Below, piece after piece: positions 34,508 through 42,047 of a DNA stretch of 64,000 bases. The stretch is from Desulfovibrio sp. Huiquan2017 (GTDB taxonomy: Bacteria > Desulfobacterota > Desulfovibrionia > Desulfovibrionales > Desulfovibrionaceae). Made by a program: the position numbers and the translations under genes. Each line of letters starts with the position of its first letter. The stretch's first letter is position 1. The notes under the pieces were generated by a model. The model saw only the letters and a program-made list of their open reading frames with translations, did not search any database and was not told where the DNA came from. The stretch is from the NCBI RefSeq assembly GCF_017351175.1, contig NZ_JAFMPN010000001.1, positions 265,582 to 329,581 of the forward strand, read 5' to 3'.

Positions 34508-35380
34508 ATGCTCCAAGGACTTGTCTACGCGGTCATCTCCGCCGCCTGTTTCGGCTCCATGGCCATCCTGGTCAAGTTCGGTTACATGGCGGGTATGGAC
34601 GGGGCGGTGATGATGCAGATGCGCTTCACCGTGGCCGTGGTCCTGCTGCTCTTCTACCTGTTGGCCAAGACGCCCCGGCTGTTGCGCATCTCCCTGCGCG
34701 ACCTGGGCAAATGTGCCTTTCTGGGGCTGGTGGTCTATTGGTTGCAGACCACCTGCTTCGTCAACGCCCTGGAAACCATCCCGGCGTCCACGGCGGCCCT
34801 GGTCCTGTACGGGCACCCCATGGCCGTGACCCTGCTCGCTTCCCTGTTCCTGCGCATGCGCGTGGACCGGGTGGTCATTCTCTCCCTGGCCCTGGTCATG
34901 GTCGGCTGCTGCCTGGTCTTCTACGACGCTTTCCTGCGCGAGGTGAATACCGCGGGGCTGGTCTACGCCCTGGGGGCCATGGCCACCTTCTCGGTCTACC
35001 TTATCCTGGTCCAAATCCTGCTCAAGGGATTAAAGCCGCTCACGGCCACCTTCTACGTCATGGCCTTCACGGCGATTTCCTTCACCTTGTCGGGCGACAT
35101 CCACGCATGGACGACCCTGGACCCGCAACAAGCGCTCATCAGCCTGGCCCTGGGGCTGTTCCCGGGCGTGATCGCCGTGACCTTCCTGTTCACGGCCATT
35201 GAGCGGATCGGCAGCGCATACGCCTGCATCTTCTCATCCGTGGAGCCGATCATCACCCTGCTGGCGGCAGCGGTCTTCCTGGGCGAACCCGTGGTCTGGC
35301 TCCAGATATGGGGCGCGGCCCTGATCATCCTGGGTATCGTCACGCCCAACCTGCGCCTGAGGCGGACCGAGGCGGGCTGA
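34508..35380 (+). CDS. EamA/DMT family membrane transporter
   Basis: 290-residue inner-membrane protein with about ten hydrophobic helices in two halves, each starting with the EamA pattern (G-L-V-Y-A-V-I-S-A-A-C-F-G-S near the N terminus, and G-L-V-Y-A-L-G-A-M-A-T-F-S-V-Y-L near residue 155). A P-x-x-x-x-L-A/E-P-x-x-x-x-L-A/G signature ends each half. The drug/metabolite exporter superfamily moves amino acids or metabolites; the substrate is unknown. It starts three bases after tlyA. Confidence 0.9.
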   Translation: MLQGLVYAVISAACFGSMAILVKFGYMAGMDGAVMMQMRFTVAVVLLLFYLLAKTPRLLRISLRDLGKCAFLGLVVYWLQTTCFVNALETIPASTAALVLYGHPMAVTLLASLFLRMRVDRVVILSLALVMVGCCLVFYDAFLREVNTAGLVYALGAMATFSVYLILVQILLKGLKPLTATFYVMAFTAISFTLSGDIHAWTTLDPQQALISLALGLFPGVIAVTFLFTAIERIGSAYACIFSSVEPIITLLAAAVFLGEPVVWLQIWGAALIILGIVTPNLRLRRTEAG

Positions 35381-35387
35381 TCCCGGC

Positions 35388-36212
35388 CTAATTCCGCTTG
35401 TCCATGTGTTTGCCCAGCAGCTTGAGATGGGCCTTTTCCTCGCGGGCCAGGAGTTGCAGGACATTCTTCGTGTCCTCGCTCTGGGCCTGCATGGCGCAAC
35501 GCAGGTAGTAATCCAGGGCCTGGGCTTCGACCATGGAAGCCAGCTCCAGCACCCCCTGGTCGCTGTCGAAGGCGCCGGGGAAACGATCCATGAACTCGCT
35601 GACCGGCACCCCGCCCTCGGCCATGTCAGAACTGTTGCGCAGGGCGACCGCCTCAAACTCGTCGCGGCTCATAACCTTCTCGGCGATGCGGGTGTACAGC
35701 TCGTACAGTGTGTCTTTGTGCTTATCCTCGAACCCGGCCAGCTCCATGAACAATTCGATGCGCTCCATGGTCTCGGCCATATCCGCGCGCTGCACGTAGA
35801 AGGCCTGGAGCACGTTCTCCATGGAGTATGCCTTGAGAATGACCTCGGCTGGACTCTCGGCTCCGGTGAAGGCGATCATGCCCAGCTCCATGGGGCCGAA
35901 CGCCCCTTCCCCCTCCCAGGCGGAGATGCCGCCCACCAGATTGTTGATGTCCTCGAAGCCTTGCCCCTGAAGGAGCGCGGCAGCGGCCATGGACCGGCCG
36001 CCCGAGGCGCAATAGACGAGCAACGGACGCCGCTTGTCCAATTCTTCGAAGTGATCCGGCAACAGGGACAGGGGTACGAGCCGCGCCCCCGGGATATGGT
36101 CCTGCTCGTATTCCGCTTCTTGCCTGACGTCGAGAAGCGTATAGGAGTCAGGTTTGCTGCCTTCCATGAATTTACGCGCCTGGTCCGGCGTCATCTGTGT
36201 GATGGTGGACAT
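35388..36212 (-). CDS. Rhodanese-ferritin-like fusion protein
   Basis: 274 residues. Residues 1-110 form a rhodanese domain with the loop L-V-Y-C-A-S-G-G-R-S, cysteine about 68, as sulfur carrier. Residues 130-274 look like a ferritin/rubrerythrin four-helix bundle (D-M-A-E-T-M-E-R-I-E, and near the C terminus R-E-E-K-A-H, the E-x-x-H half of a di-iron site). Function may be sulfur transfer with oxygen or peroxide protection, but this is inference. GGAGGG precedes the ATG. It is convergent with the EamA gene and follows the ECF genes by 99 bases. Confidence 0.82.
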   Translation of the reverse strand: MSTITQMTPDQARKFMEGSKPDSYTLLDVRQEAEYEQDHIPGARLVPLSLLPDHFEELDKRRPLLVYCASGGRSMAAAALLQGQGFEDINNLVGGISAWEGEGAFGPMELGMIAFTGAESPAEVILKAYSMENVLQAFYVQRADMAETMERIELFMELAGFEDKHKDTLYELYTRIAEKVMSRDEFEAVALRNSSDMAEGGVPVSEFMDRFPGAFDSDQGVLELASMVEAQALDYYLRCAMQAQSEDTKNVLQLLAREEKAHLKLLGKHMDKRN

Positions 36213-36311
36213 GATTCCCTCCGATAATCCGGTCTGAAGGGCGAAAAAATACCCCGTTTAAGCAAACTTTAGGAGGGACGGCCCGGCCCGTCAACAGAAT
36301 GGGGGGGCGGC

Positions 36312-37022
36312 CTACAGAAAAAACATGGCCGCAGTGGCCAGGAGCACGAAACCGGTTCCGGCCCAGTCCCGAGCCGCCCAGGCGAAATCCGGCTCCCAAG
36401 CCTCGGCCCGGTCCAGGCCCCGGCAAGCCACGGCCAAGGTCTGGTTCCAGGTCTTCTGGCCGAGATTGCGAATGACCGCCTGGGGAATCATGCGCATGCG
36501 CCGGAAGAACCCGGCCTTGGGACAGCGCCGGGCAACCACCCCGCGCACCCCGGACAGGGTGGACAGGCAGACCGGCAGGAAATGAACCATCAGCGACAGG
36601 GACAGAGCGATACGCCAGGCCCGCTCCCGGCCCAAAAACGGCCGAAGCGCCCAGGCCACGGCCAGCCCGAGGGCGCGGGCCGAGGTGGACAGGGCCAGGC
36701 ACAGCCCGAGCATAAGCAGGGCCACCAGCCGAACGGCCAGTTGCGCCGCGTCCGAGGCCATGTACTCCACCGGCATTCCGGTGACGCCGTCGAGCACGGC
36801 CTTGACCGCCACCCAGAAAAAAACAAAGGAAAGCAGGCTGCGGACCATCTTTCCCCCGCCCGGTTGGCCCACGGCCAGAAAGCGACCCAACGCCAGCAGA
36901 AACACGGCGCACCCGGCGGCCGCCAGGACGTCCACCTTCCACAGCCCGGGGCCGATCAGCAGGGCCGCCGCCAGCTTGAGCCGAGGGTCCAGGGAACGGA
37001 CCCAACCCGCCACGTCGGGCAT
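36312..37022 (-). CDS. ECF transporter transmembrane component (EcfT/CbiQ/BioN type)
   Basis: 236-residue membrane protein, about six helices, with the coupling-helix signature (V-A-R-R-C-P, and a second A-x-x-x-R-G-like segment R-A-E-A-W-E). The ATG overlaps the ATPase stop (TGATG). An ECF system also needs a substrate-binding S component such as BioY, CbiM or NikM; none is in this window, so it may pair with one elsewhere, or work as a generic energizing module. The opening D-P-R-L-K-L fits the family. Confidence 0.82.
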   Translation of the reverse strand: MPDVAGWVRSLDPRLKLAAALLIGPGLWKVDVLAAAGCAVFLLALGRFLAVGQPGGGKMVRSLLSFVFFWVAVKAVLDGVTGMPVEYMASDAAQLAVRLVALLMLGLCLALSTSARALGLAVAWALRPFLGRERAWRIALSLSLMVHFLPVCLSTLSGVRGVVARRCPKAGFFRRMRMIPQAVIRNLGQKTWNQTLAVACRGLDRAEAWEPDFAWAARDWAGTGFVLLATAAMFFL

Positions 37023-37762
37023 CAGCGCGCCCCCTCGTCCCACGGCACGATGGTCCGGCAGGCGGTCCACGAGCCCGGCGCGCGCACCGAATGCTCGGCC
37101 ACGCGGTCCAATACGGTCTCGGCCGGGCCGTTCAGGGCCAGTGCCCCGTCGTCAAGCACGGCCAGTCCGTCCACCAGGTCGATGAAGCTGTCCAGGTCAT
37201 GGCTGGAAACCACCTGGGTCAACCCGGCCTCGCGGTTGGCCCGGATCAGGGCGCGCATCTCGCGCACACCGGGATAATCGAGCCCGCTGAACGGTTCGTC
37301 CAGCAGCAACACGCACGGCCGGTCCAACAAGGCCGCCGCCAGGCAAAGCTTGCGCTTGGTGCCCCAAGACAACGTGTGTACCGGACGGTCCCAATACTTC
37401 AACAAATTGAGCCGGTCTGCCATAGCCCGGGCTTCGGCAACGGCGGCCTCACCACGTTCGCGGCCCAGGAGCAGATCCTCCTCCACTGTGGCCCCGAGGA
37501 TTTGCAGGTCCGCGTCCTGCATGACCAGCCGACAAACCTGGCGGATGCCGCCTTCATGGCCCGGGCTGACCCGCCCGGCCACCTCCAGGCTCCCCTTGGT
37601 CGGGGCGTACAGCCCGGCCATGAGCGCAAGCAGCGTGGACTTGCCGCTGCCGTTGGCCCCGGCCAAGCCGAGCAGCCCCCCTTTCTCCACCTTCAGGGAA
37701 ACTCCGGACAGGACTTCGTCCCCGGAGGAATAATCGAACGTAACGGTATTGAGTTCTATCAT
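37022..37762 (-). CDS. ECF transporter ATP-binding protein (EcfA/CbiO/BioM type)
   Basis: 246 residues. Walker A G-A-N-G-S-G-K-S-T near 35-43, signature L-S-W-G-T-K-R-K near 127-134 (a variant of LSGGQ), Walker B L-L-L-D-E-P near 148-153 and the D-loop S-G-L-D are present. The L-S-W-G-T-K variant is typical of some cobalt/nickel or biotin ECF ATPases. GAGGA precedes the ATG at 37762. It is the first gene of a two-gene operon with the T component; the likely substrate is a vitamin or metal ion. Confidence 0.87.
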   Translation of the reverse strand: MIELNTVTFDYSSGDEVLSGVSLKVEKGGLLGLAGANGSGKSTLLALMAGLYAPTKGSLEVAGRVSPGHEGGIRQVCRLVMQDADLQILGATVEEDLLLGRERGEAAVAEARAMADRLNLLKYWDRPVHTLSWGTKRKLCLAAALLDRPCVLLLDEPFSGLDYPGVREMRALIRANREAGLTQVVSSHDLDSFIDLVDGLAVLDDGALALNGPAETVLDRVAEHSVRAPGSWTACRTIVPWDEGAR

Positions 37763-37871
37763 TGTCTTCCTCACGCCAGACACTCCATCATCCCACCCCC
37801 CGCTGTCAACGCCGCAGGGCAGGGAAAGACAGTCTTACGGCGGACTCCGCGAACAACGTCCGCAGCAACGA

Positions 37872-37895
37872 AAGACCCCGCCGAGGCGGGGTCTT
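37872..37895 (-). terminator. Terminator downstream of the FadL-type gene
   Basis: Arms AAGACCCCGCC (37872-37882) and GGCGGGGTCTT (37885-37895) around GA, with TTTCGTTG following on the minus strand. It ends the outer-membrane protein transcript before the ECF operon. Confidence 0.85.
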
Positions 37896-37915
37896 CAGTG
37901 TCTATGGCGCGGCTC

Positions 37916-39127
37916 CTAGAAATGGTAGCCGATGGAGGTACCGAGCCCCCAGGTGCGGCCGTTCTTGAAGTCCACATCATAGGCAGTGCCTCTGGAGTCG
38001 TGCATGGCCATACCTGTACGTTCCTTGGCAACAATGTACATGCCCGAAACATCCACGGTCCAGGCGTCCCACTTGTATCCGGCGCCCAGAGTGAATATCT
38101 GGCGATCATTGGCGGGCAGCATGGGGGAACTGTACTCATGGCGAATGGGCGTCTGGTCGTAGACATAACCCGCGCGCAAGGCGAATGCCTCGGTGAGACA
38201 GTATTCCGCGCCCAACTGGAAACGCCAGGTGGACTTATAGTTGAAGTCCTCGGAGGTATTGGACGCGGAGAAATCAGTAAAATTGAACTCGATGCGGTCG
38301 AACTGTTCCCATTGGGTATAGATCACGTCGAACTCGAAAGTCAGGTCTTTCGTGGGCGTAAAGCCCAGGCCCGCGGTGTAGCTCGCGGGAAAATCGGCAA
38401 TCATGGTGGCGTTGCCCGAGTTGTTGATGGGGAGGTCGCTTCCGCGGATGGACGCGGAGCCCTTGCCTTCGAAATGCACGGGAGAGCGATAGGCCAGGCC
38501 CAGAGAGAACATATCGTTGAAATCATAGAGCAGGCCGAGGTTGAAGGCGAGAGAGGTCCCGTCCACGTCAACCTTGAACGTGCCGTCGCCCGGAACTCCC
38601 TTGCGGGTCGTAAAGAAGCCCTTGATGATTTCAATGCCGCCCCCCACGGAAAGGGAGTCGTTGACCTTGTAGGAGGCAACGGGGTTCAGGGAAAAGGTCT
38701 CCAGCAAGGCGTCCTGGATCATGGCCTTTCCGGCCCAATGCTGATTGTAGTTGGTACCCAGGCCGAACCGGGTGAATACGCCCACACCGAGAGTCCAGTC
38801 GTCGTTGATTTGACGGGTGGCAAAGGCGTGGGGCACGCCGAAGACCTGATTCTGGGTATTGCTCTTGTCGCCGTTGACGTACACTTCCGAAGATGGAGAA
38901 ACCGCGGTCACGCCGCCGTAGATATTGGTACCCTCAAGCTTGCTCATCTGCGCCGGGTTGTAGGCGACGACCGAGGCGTCATTGCCGGTGGCGTAAGCGG
39001 CGGTACCCATGCCCAGAGCGCGGTTGCCCCACTCGTACAATGCGAAACCGCCAGCCTGGGCCATCGTGGCGGTGGCAAGCAGGCAAACCAGAAAACAGAA
39101 CACAAAACATGCGGATGCGCGTTTCAT
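37916..39127 (-). CDS. FadL/OmpP1/TodX family outer-membrane transporter
   Basis: 403 residues with a signal peptide (cleavage about residue 25, A-Q-A) and mature N terminus G-G-F-A-L-Y-E-W-G-N-R, followed by the A-S-V-V-A-Y-N-P-A-Q plug motif of FadL. The chain alternates aromatic strands and ends in G-Y-H-F, the outer-membrane signature. It takes up long-chain or aromatic hydrophobic molecules. AAGGGGGAAGG precedes the ATG. It is a single-gene unit. Confidence 0.92.
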   Translation of the reverse strand: MKRASACFVFCFLVCLLATATMAQAGGFALYEWGNRALGMGTAAYATGNDASVVAYNPAQMSKLEGTNIYGGVTAVSPSSEVYVNGDKSNTQNQVFGVPHAFATRQINDDWTLGVGVFTRFGLGTNYNQHWAGKAMIQDALLETFSLNPVASYKVNDSLSVGGGIEIIKGFFTTRKGVPGDGTFKVDVDGTSLAFNLGLLYDFNDMFSLGLAYRSPVHFEGKGSASIRGSDLPINNSGNATMIADFPASYTAGLGFTPTKDLTFEFDVIYTQWEQFDRIEFNFTDFSASNTSEDFNYKSTWRFQLGAEYCLTEAFALRAGYVYDQTPIRHEYSSPMLPANDRQIFTLGAGYKWDAWTVDVSGMYIVAKERTGMAMHDSRGTAYDVDFKNGRTWGLGTSIGYHF

Positions 39128-39394
39128 CCTTCCCCCTTGAGAGCTCGTTTCAATGCCTCCGGCACCCTCCCAGATGCCTCGGAGAACTTCCACCCCGGAC
39201 GCATTACGTTACTATATGGAAAAACTGCCCACTCATACATGAGGGAAAAAAGAATGTAAAACGAAAAAGTCTTTTCAAACAGCCGTTTAACTCATTTCCG
39301 GCGAAAACAAAAATGCCTGGGTGCGGCACGATTCTGGCACAGGATTAGGACATGCGCCCGAGGATGGAATAAATTTCCCGGCGCGGGAGGACAC

Positions 39395-39832
39395 ATGAAA
39401 CAGTTCATTCCCCGGCTGGACGCCAAGGAAAAGAGTTTTCACGGAATGTTGGCCGTCGGCGGCCTGGCAGGCGTCATCGAAGGATCCATACGTTACGGCT
39501 TTACCGTACACACGGCGTTTCCGGGTATGCTGTTGACCCTGTTGGGGGCTTTCCTGGGAGGGTTCACCGGGCTGTTCATGAAGGACTGCATCCGGACTTG
39601 GCGGGGCCAAAAGCCCTACCGGGGGGTGCACAACGACGGCTGGATGATGGGCGGGTTCATGGGCACCTTTGTGGGCGCCCTGTTTCAGGTGACGGCCAGC
39701 CCGGACGGTGGCAACCTGGTCATCGGCGCCATTGTCGGGGCCTACCTCGGCGCGGTCTGCGGAGCGCTGCCGGACGAATTCGTCACTCCCATCCTGAGCA
39801 GGATGAACGAGGGGACGCCCGGCAGGCCCTGA
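39395..39832 (+). CDS. Glycine-rich membrane protein of unknown function
   Basis: 145 residues with roughly four hydrophobic, glycine-rich segments (for example L-A-V-G-G-L-A-G-V-I-E-G and V-I-G-A-I-V-G-A-Y-L-G-A) and cytosolic basic loops. GGGAGGACAC precedes the ATG. It is an inner-membrane protein; I do not recognise a family. It lies in a gap divergent from fadL and convergent with the DUF4198 gene. Confidence 0.6.
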   Translation: MKQFIPRLDAKEKSFHGMLAVGGLAGVIEGSIRYGFTVHTAFPGMLLTLLGAFLGGFTGLFMKDCIRTWRGQKPYRGVHNDGWMMGGFMGTFVGALFQVTASPDGGNLVIGAIVGAYLGAVCGALPDEFVTPILSRMNEGTPGRP

Positions 39833-39872
39833 CGACGAAAGTGACGCGCAGGGCCCACCGGGCGGGGGTAAG

Positions 39873-40619
39873 CTATTTCATTTCCACCCAGATGACCGCA
39901 CCCATCTCGAGTTCGCGGCCTTCATAAGGCTTCTCAGCGGTATTCAGACCGGCAAAGCCCCACCATCCCTTCCAAGGGCAGGCGAAGGTGAACACGCCCT
40001 GCCCGTCGGCGAGCACTTCCTGAGTAACCATACGCTCGTTGGGGGCCTGGCGCTTGCCATCCTTGTTGTAGAATTCCACTTCCACCCGGGTATAGGGGGC
40101 GGGCTTGCCGCCAACCATGACCACGCCCTGGAAAACGTTGCCCGCATAGTTGCCGAAGGGGCGGGTCAGAGGCACGATTTCGGTATCCAGGCCAAGCGGC
40201 GTATTCCAGTTCTCGCCCTCGCCATAGGCGTCGACCACCACCTTGGTGATGTGGCGGATGTAGTTGTTTTCCGCGTCTTCCTTGTAGGGAACCGGATCAA
40301 AGACGAAGGTGTACAGTCCCGGGGCCTTGGCAGTGAAGGAGGTATTCCAGGCCAGATGACCCATGACCTTGGTTTCCTTCAGCGTGGGCAGCAGATCCAC
40401 GCGCTGGTCGTTGTCGATGGCCACGAAAAAGGCGGCGGGTTTCTCCAATTCCATGCCCTGACCCTCGAAGGGATGGGAAAAGGACAGGACCAGGTTCACG
40501 GTCCGCTTGGCCTGAGTCAATTCGTCGGTGTCGGGGATCAACATGCCGAAGTGAGCCTGGGCCGGACCGGCGAACAGAACGACGCACAGGACCGCCAGAG
40601 CGAAAATCAATTTCTTCAT
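39873..40619 (-). CDS. Periplasmic DUF4198 protein, nickel-uptake associated (NikK-like)
   Basis: 248 residues: signal peptide with cleavage predicted after A-Q-A at residue 22, leaving a mature chain that starts with histidine (H-F-G-M-L-I-P-D). The next 200 residues are the DUF4198 beta-rich fold, with W-G-F-A-G-L-N and E-M-G-A-V-I-W-V near the end. In sulfate reducers DUF4198 proteins are tied to nickel import beside NikMNQO systems. GAGGAG lies upstream of the ATG. A palindrome resembling a NikR operator lies 55 bases upstream. The family function is inferred, not established. Confidence 0.82.
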   Translation of the reverse strand: MKKLIFALAVLCVVLFAGPAQAHFGMLIPDTDELTQAKRTVNLVLSFSHPFEGQGMELEKPAAFFVAIDNDQRVDLLPTLKETKVMGHLAWNTSFTAKAPGLYTFVFDPVPYKEDAENNYIRHITKVVVDAYGEGENWNTPLGLDTEIVPLTRPFGNYAGNVFQGVVMVGGKPAPYTRVEVEFYNKDGKRQAPNERMVTQEVLADGQGVFTFACPWKGWWGFAGLNTAEKPYEGRELEMGAVIWVEMK

Positions 40620-40673
40620 CACACACTCCTCAAAGATTGTTGCAAACAAAAAATCCGTCTTCTTACTTAATTC

Positions 40674-40700
40674 ATGTTACTAGTATCAAACTAGTAACAC
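40674..40700. promoter_or_regulatory. NikR-like operator before the DUF4198 gene
   Basis: ATGTTAC (40674-40680), 13 bases, and GTAACAC (40694-40700). The inner part is a perfect dyad, TTACTAGT-ATCAA-ACTAGTAA. This is one base from GTGTTAC-N13-GTAACAC, the NikR motif I recall for Desulfovibrio. Further TTACTT elements flank it (40665-40670, 40710-40730). A promoter for the DUF4198 gene should overlap it. Confidence 0.6.
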
Positions 40701-40758
40701 AAGTCAAGTAAGATTACGGATTACTTACTCTTCATGGACAGTGATGGACCGAAACCGA

Positions 40759-41682
40759 TCACTCCGGATGACGCCGCCAGCGCCGGGCCAGGGTCACGCC
40801 CGAAATATTGTGCCACAGACTAAAAAGCGCACCAGGCAATGCCGTGGCCACGCCAAAATGCTTCACGGCCAGGGCCACGCCCAGGCCCGAGTTCTGCATG
40901 CCCACCTCGATGGCCAAAGTCCGCGCGTCCCGCTTGTTGCAGTGCACGAGGCGGGCCAGGCCGTACCCGGCCGCCAGCCCCAACGAATTGTGCAGGACCA
41001 CGGCCAGCAGGGCCAGTAACGGCAGCCCGAGCAGGGTCGCCTGGTTCAGGCCGATGATGCAGGCGATGAGCAGAGCTATGACGATGATGGACAGGGAAGG
41101 GAACCAACGCAGAAACGGTTCCAGCCATCGCCGGAAAAGACGGCGCAAAATCAGGCCGTCGATCAGCGGGAAGACCACGATCCAGAACACGGAGGTGACC
41201 ATGGACCAGAAATCGATTTCCACCTGACGTTCCAGAAGCAGATAGATGATGGCCGGAGTGAGAACCGGCGCAATGCAGGTGGAGGCCAGGGTTATGGTCA
41301 CGGAAAGCGGCACGTTGGCCTTGGACAGATAGGCGATGACGTTGGAGGCCGTGCCGCCAGGACAGGCCCCGACCACGATCATGCCGATGGTGATGTCCGG
41401 CGGCAGGCCGAGGACGCGGGAAATAATCACGGCCAGAACCGGCATGATGGCGTACTGCAAGACCATGCCGAGCCCCACCAGGGGCCACTTTCGCAATATC
41501 TCGACGAAATCCCCGAACTCCAGGGTCAGTCCCATGCCGAACATGATGACGCCCAGCCCCAGGGGGATGTGCGGCTTCACCCAGGTGAACGTCGGGGGGT
41601 AAACCAGGGCCACGGCGGACATGACCACGGCGATAAGAATAAAATTTCGCTCGAAAAGAAGGGGAACAGCGTCGATTTTCAT
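40759..41682 (-). CDS. Bile acid:sodium symporter family protein
   Basis: 307-residue inner-membrane carrier with about nine hydrophobic helices. The G-L-G-V-I-M-F-G-M-G-L-T-L block (residues 39-51), G-A-C-P-G-G-T-A-S-N (about 103-112) and the crossover helix E-V-G-M-Q-N-S-G-L-G (about 266-275) are BASS-family hallmarks. Substrates in this family range from bile acids to pantoate or sulfonates. The ATG at 41682 lacks a good Shine-Dalgarno; an upstream ATG at 41736 is possible. Confidence 0.88.
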   Translation of the reverse strand: MKIDAVPLLFERNFILIAVVMSAVALVYPPTFTWVKPHIPLGLGVIMFGMGLTLEFGDFVEILRKWPLVGLGMVLQYAIMPVLAVIISRVLGLPPDITIGMIVVGACPGGTASNVIAYLSKANVPLSVTITLASTCIAPVLTPAIIYLLLERQVEIDFWSMVTSVFWIVVFPLIDGLILRRLFRRWLEPFLRWFPSLSIIVIALLIACIIGLNQATLLGLPLLALLAVVLHNSLGLAAGYGLARLVHCNKRDARTLAIEVGMQNSGLGVALAVKHFGVATALPGALFSLWHNISGVTLARRWRRHPE

Positions 41683-41868
41683 GCCCGTGGGGTGGCTTAA
41701 ATACGGATTCTTGTCAACGCTGGAGCAAAAAAACATGTCTCAAAGCATAGTTCCCGCGACAATCCGGCCCAAATGTCCCGCCATGGGCAAGGCCGCCCCC
41801 GGCAAGGCAGAATGGACGGCTCGCCGCCTCGCTGCGGAGCCGGGTTGAGCGGCATATGGGAAGAAGTG

Positions 41869-41897
41869 TTGACGAACGGTCGGGAACGCTGTAGGAA
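41869..41897 (+). promoter_or_regulatory. Probable SRP RNA promoter
   Basis: TTGACG (41869-41874), a 17-base spacer and TAGGAA (41892-41897) predict transcription start near 41904, a few bases before the SRP RNA helix. The -10 match is weak. Confidence 0.5.
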
Positions 41898-41915
41898 AAC
41901 CATTCCCGTACAGAG

Positions 41916-42000
41916 GGAAGCCGGACGGCGGTCGCGTTGAGAATTCCGTCAGGTCCGAAAGGAAGCAGCGGTATCAATTGCTCCCGGGTGTCCGGTTTCC
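41916..42000 (+). ncRNA. ffs: Bacterial small signal recognition particle RNA (4.5S-like)
   Basis: The core GTCAGGTCCGAAAGGAAGCA (41948-41967) is the hallmark SRP domain IV loop that binds Ffh and FtsY; E. coli has GTCAGGTCCGGAAGGAAGCA. The flanks GGAAGCCGGAC (41916-41926) and GTCCGGTTTCC (41990-42000) pair as the closing helix, with inner GTTGA/TCAAT pairing. Transcript ends are approximate; the 5' end may be about 12 bases earlier. A strong terminator follows at once. Confidence 0.93.
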
Positions 42001-42004
42001 ACTC

Positions 42005-42037
42005 AAAGGCGCGTTCAGTACTGAACGCGCCTTTTTT
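42005..42037 (+). terminator. SRP RNA terminator
   Basis: A perfect 30-base palindrome, 42005-42034, with arms AAAGGCGCGTTCAGT and complement, followed by T's. It also separates the SRP gene from the convergent kinase gene. Confidence 0.93.
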
Positions 42038-42047
42038 CTTGGGCCGA

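Noticed and set aside
37091-39259. A 722-codon frame opposite the EcfA and FadL genes
   Set aside because: It spans two real genes and a terminator on the other strand, which a true gene would not.
39330-39360. TGGCAC near 39336 as a possible sigma-54 promoter
   Set aside because: The -12 partner GC at the correct distance is missing (TAGG rather than TTGC).
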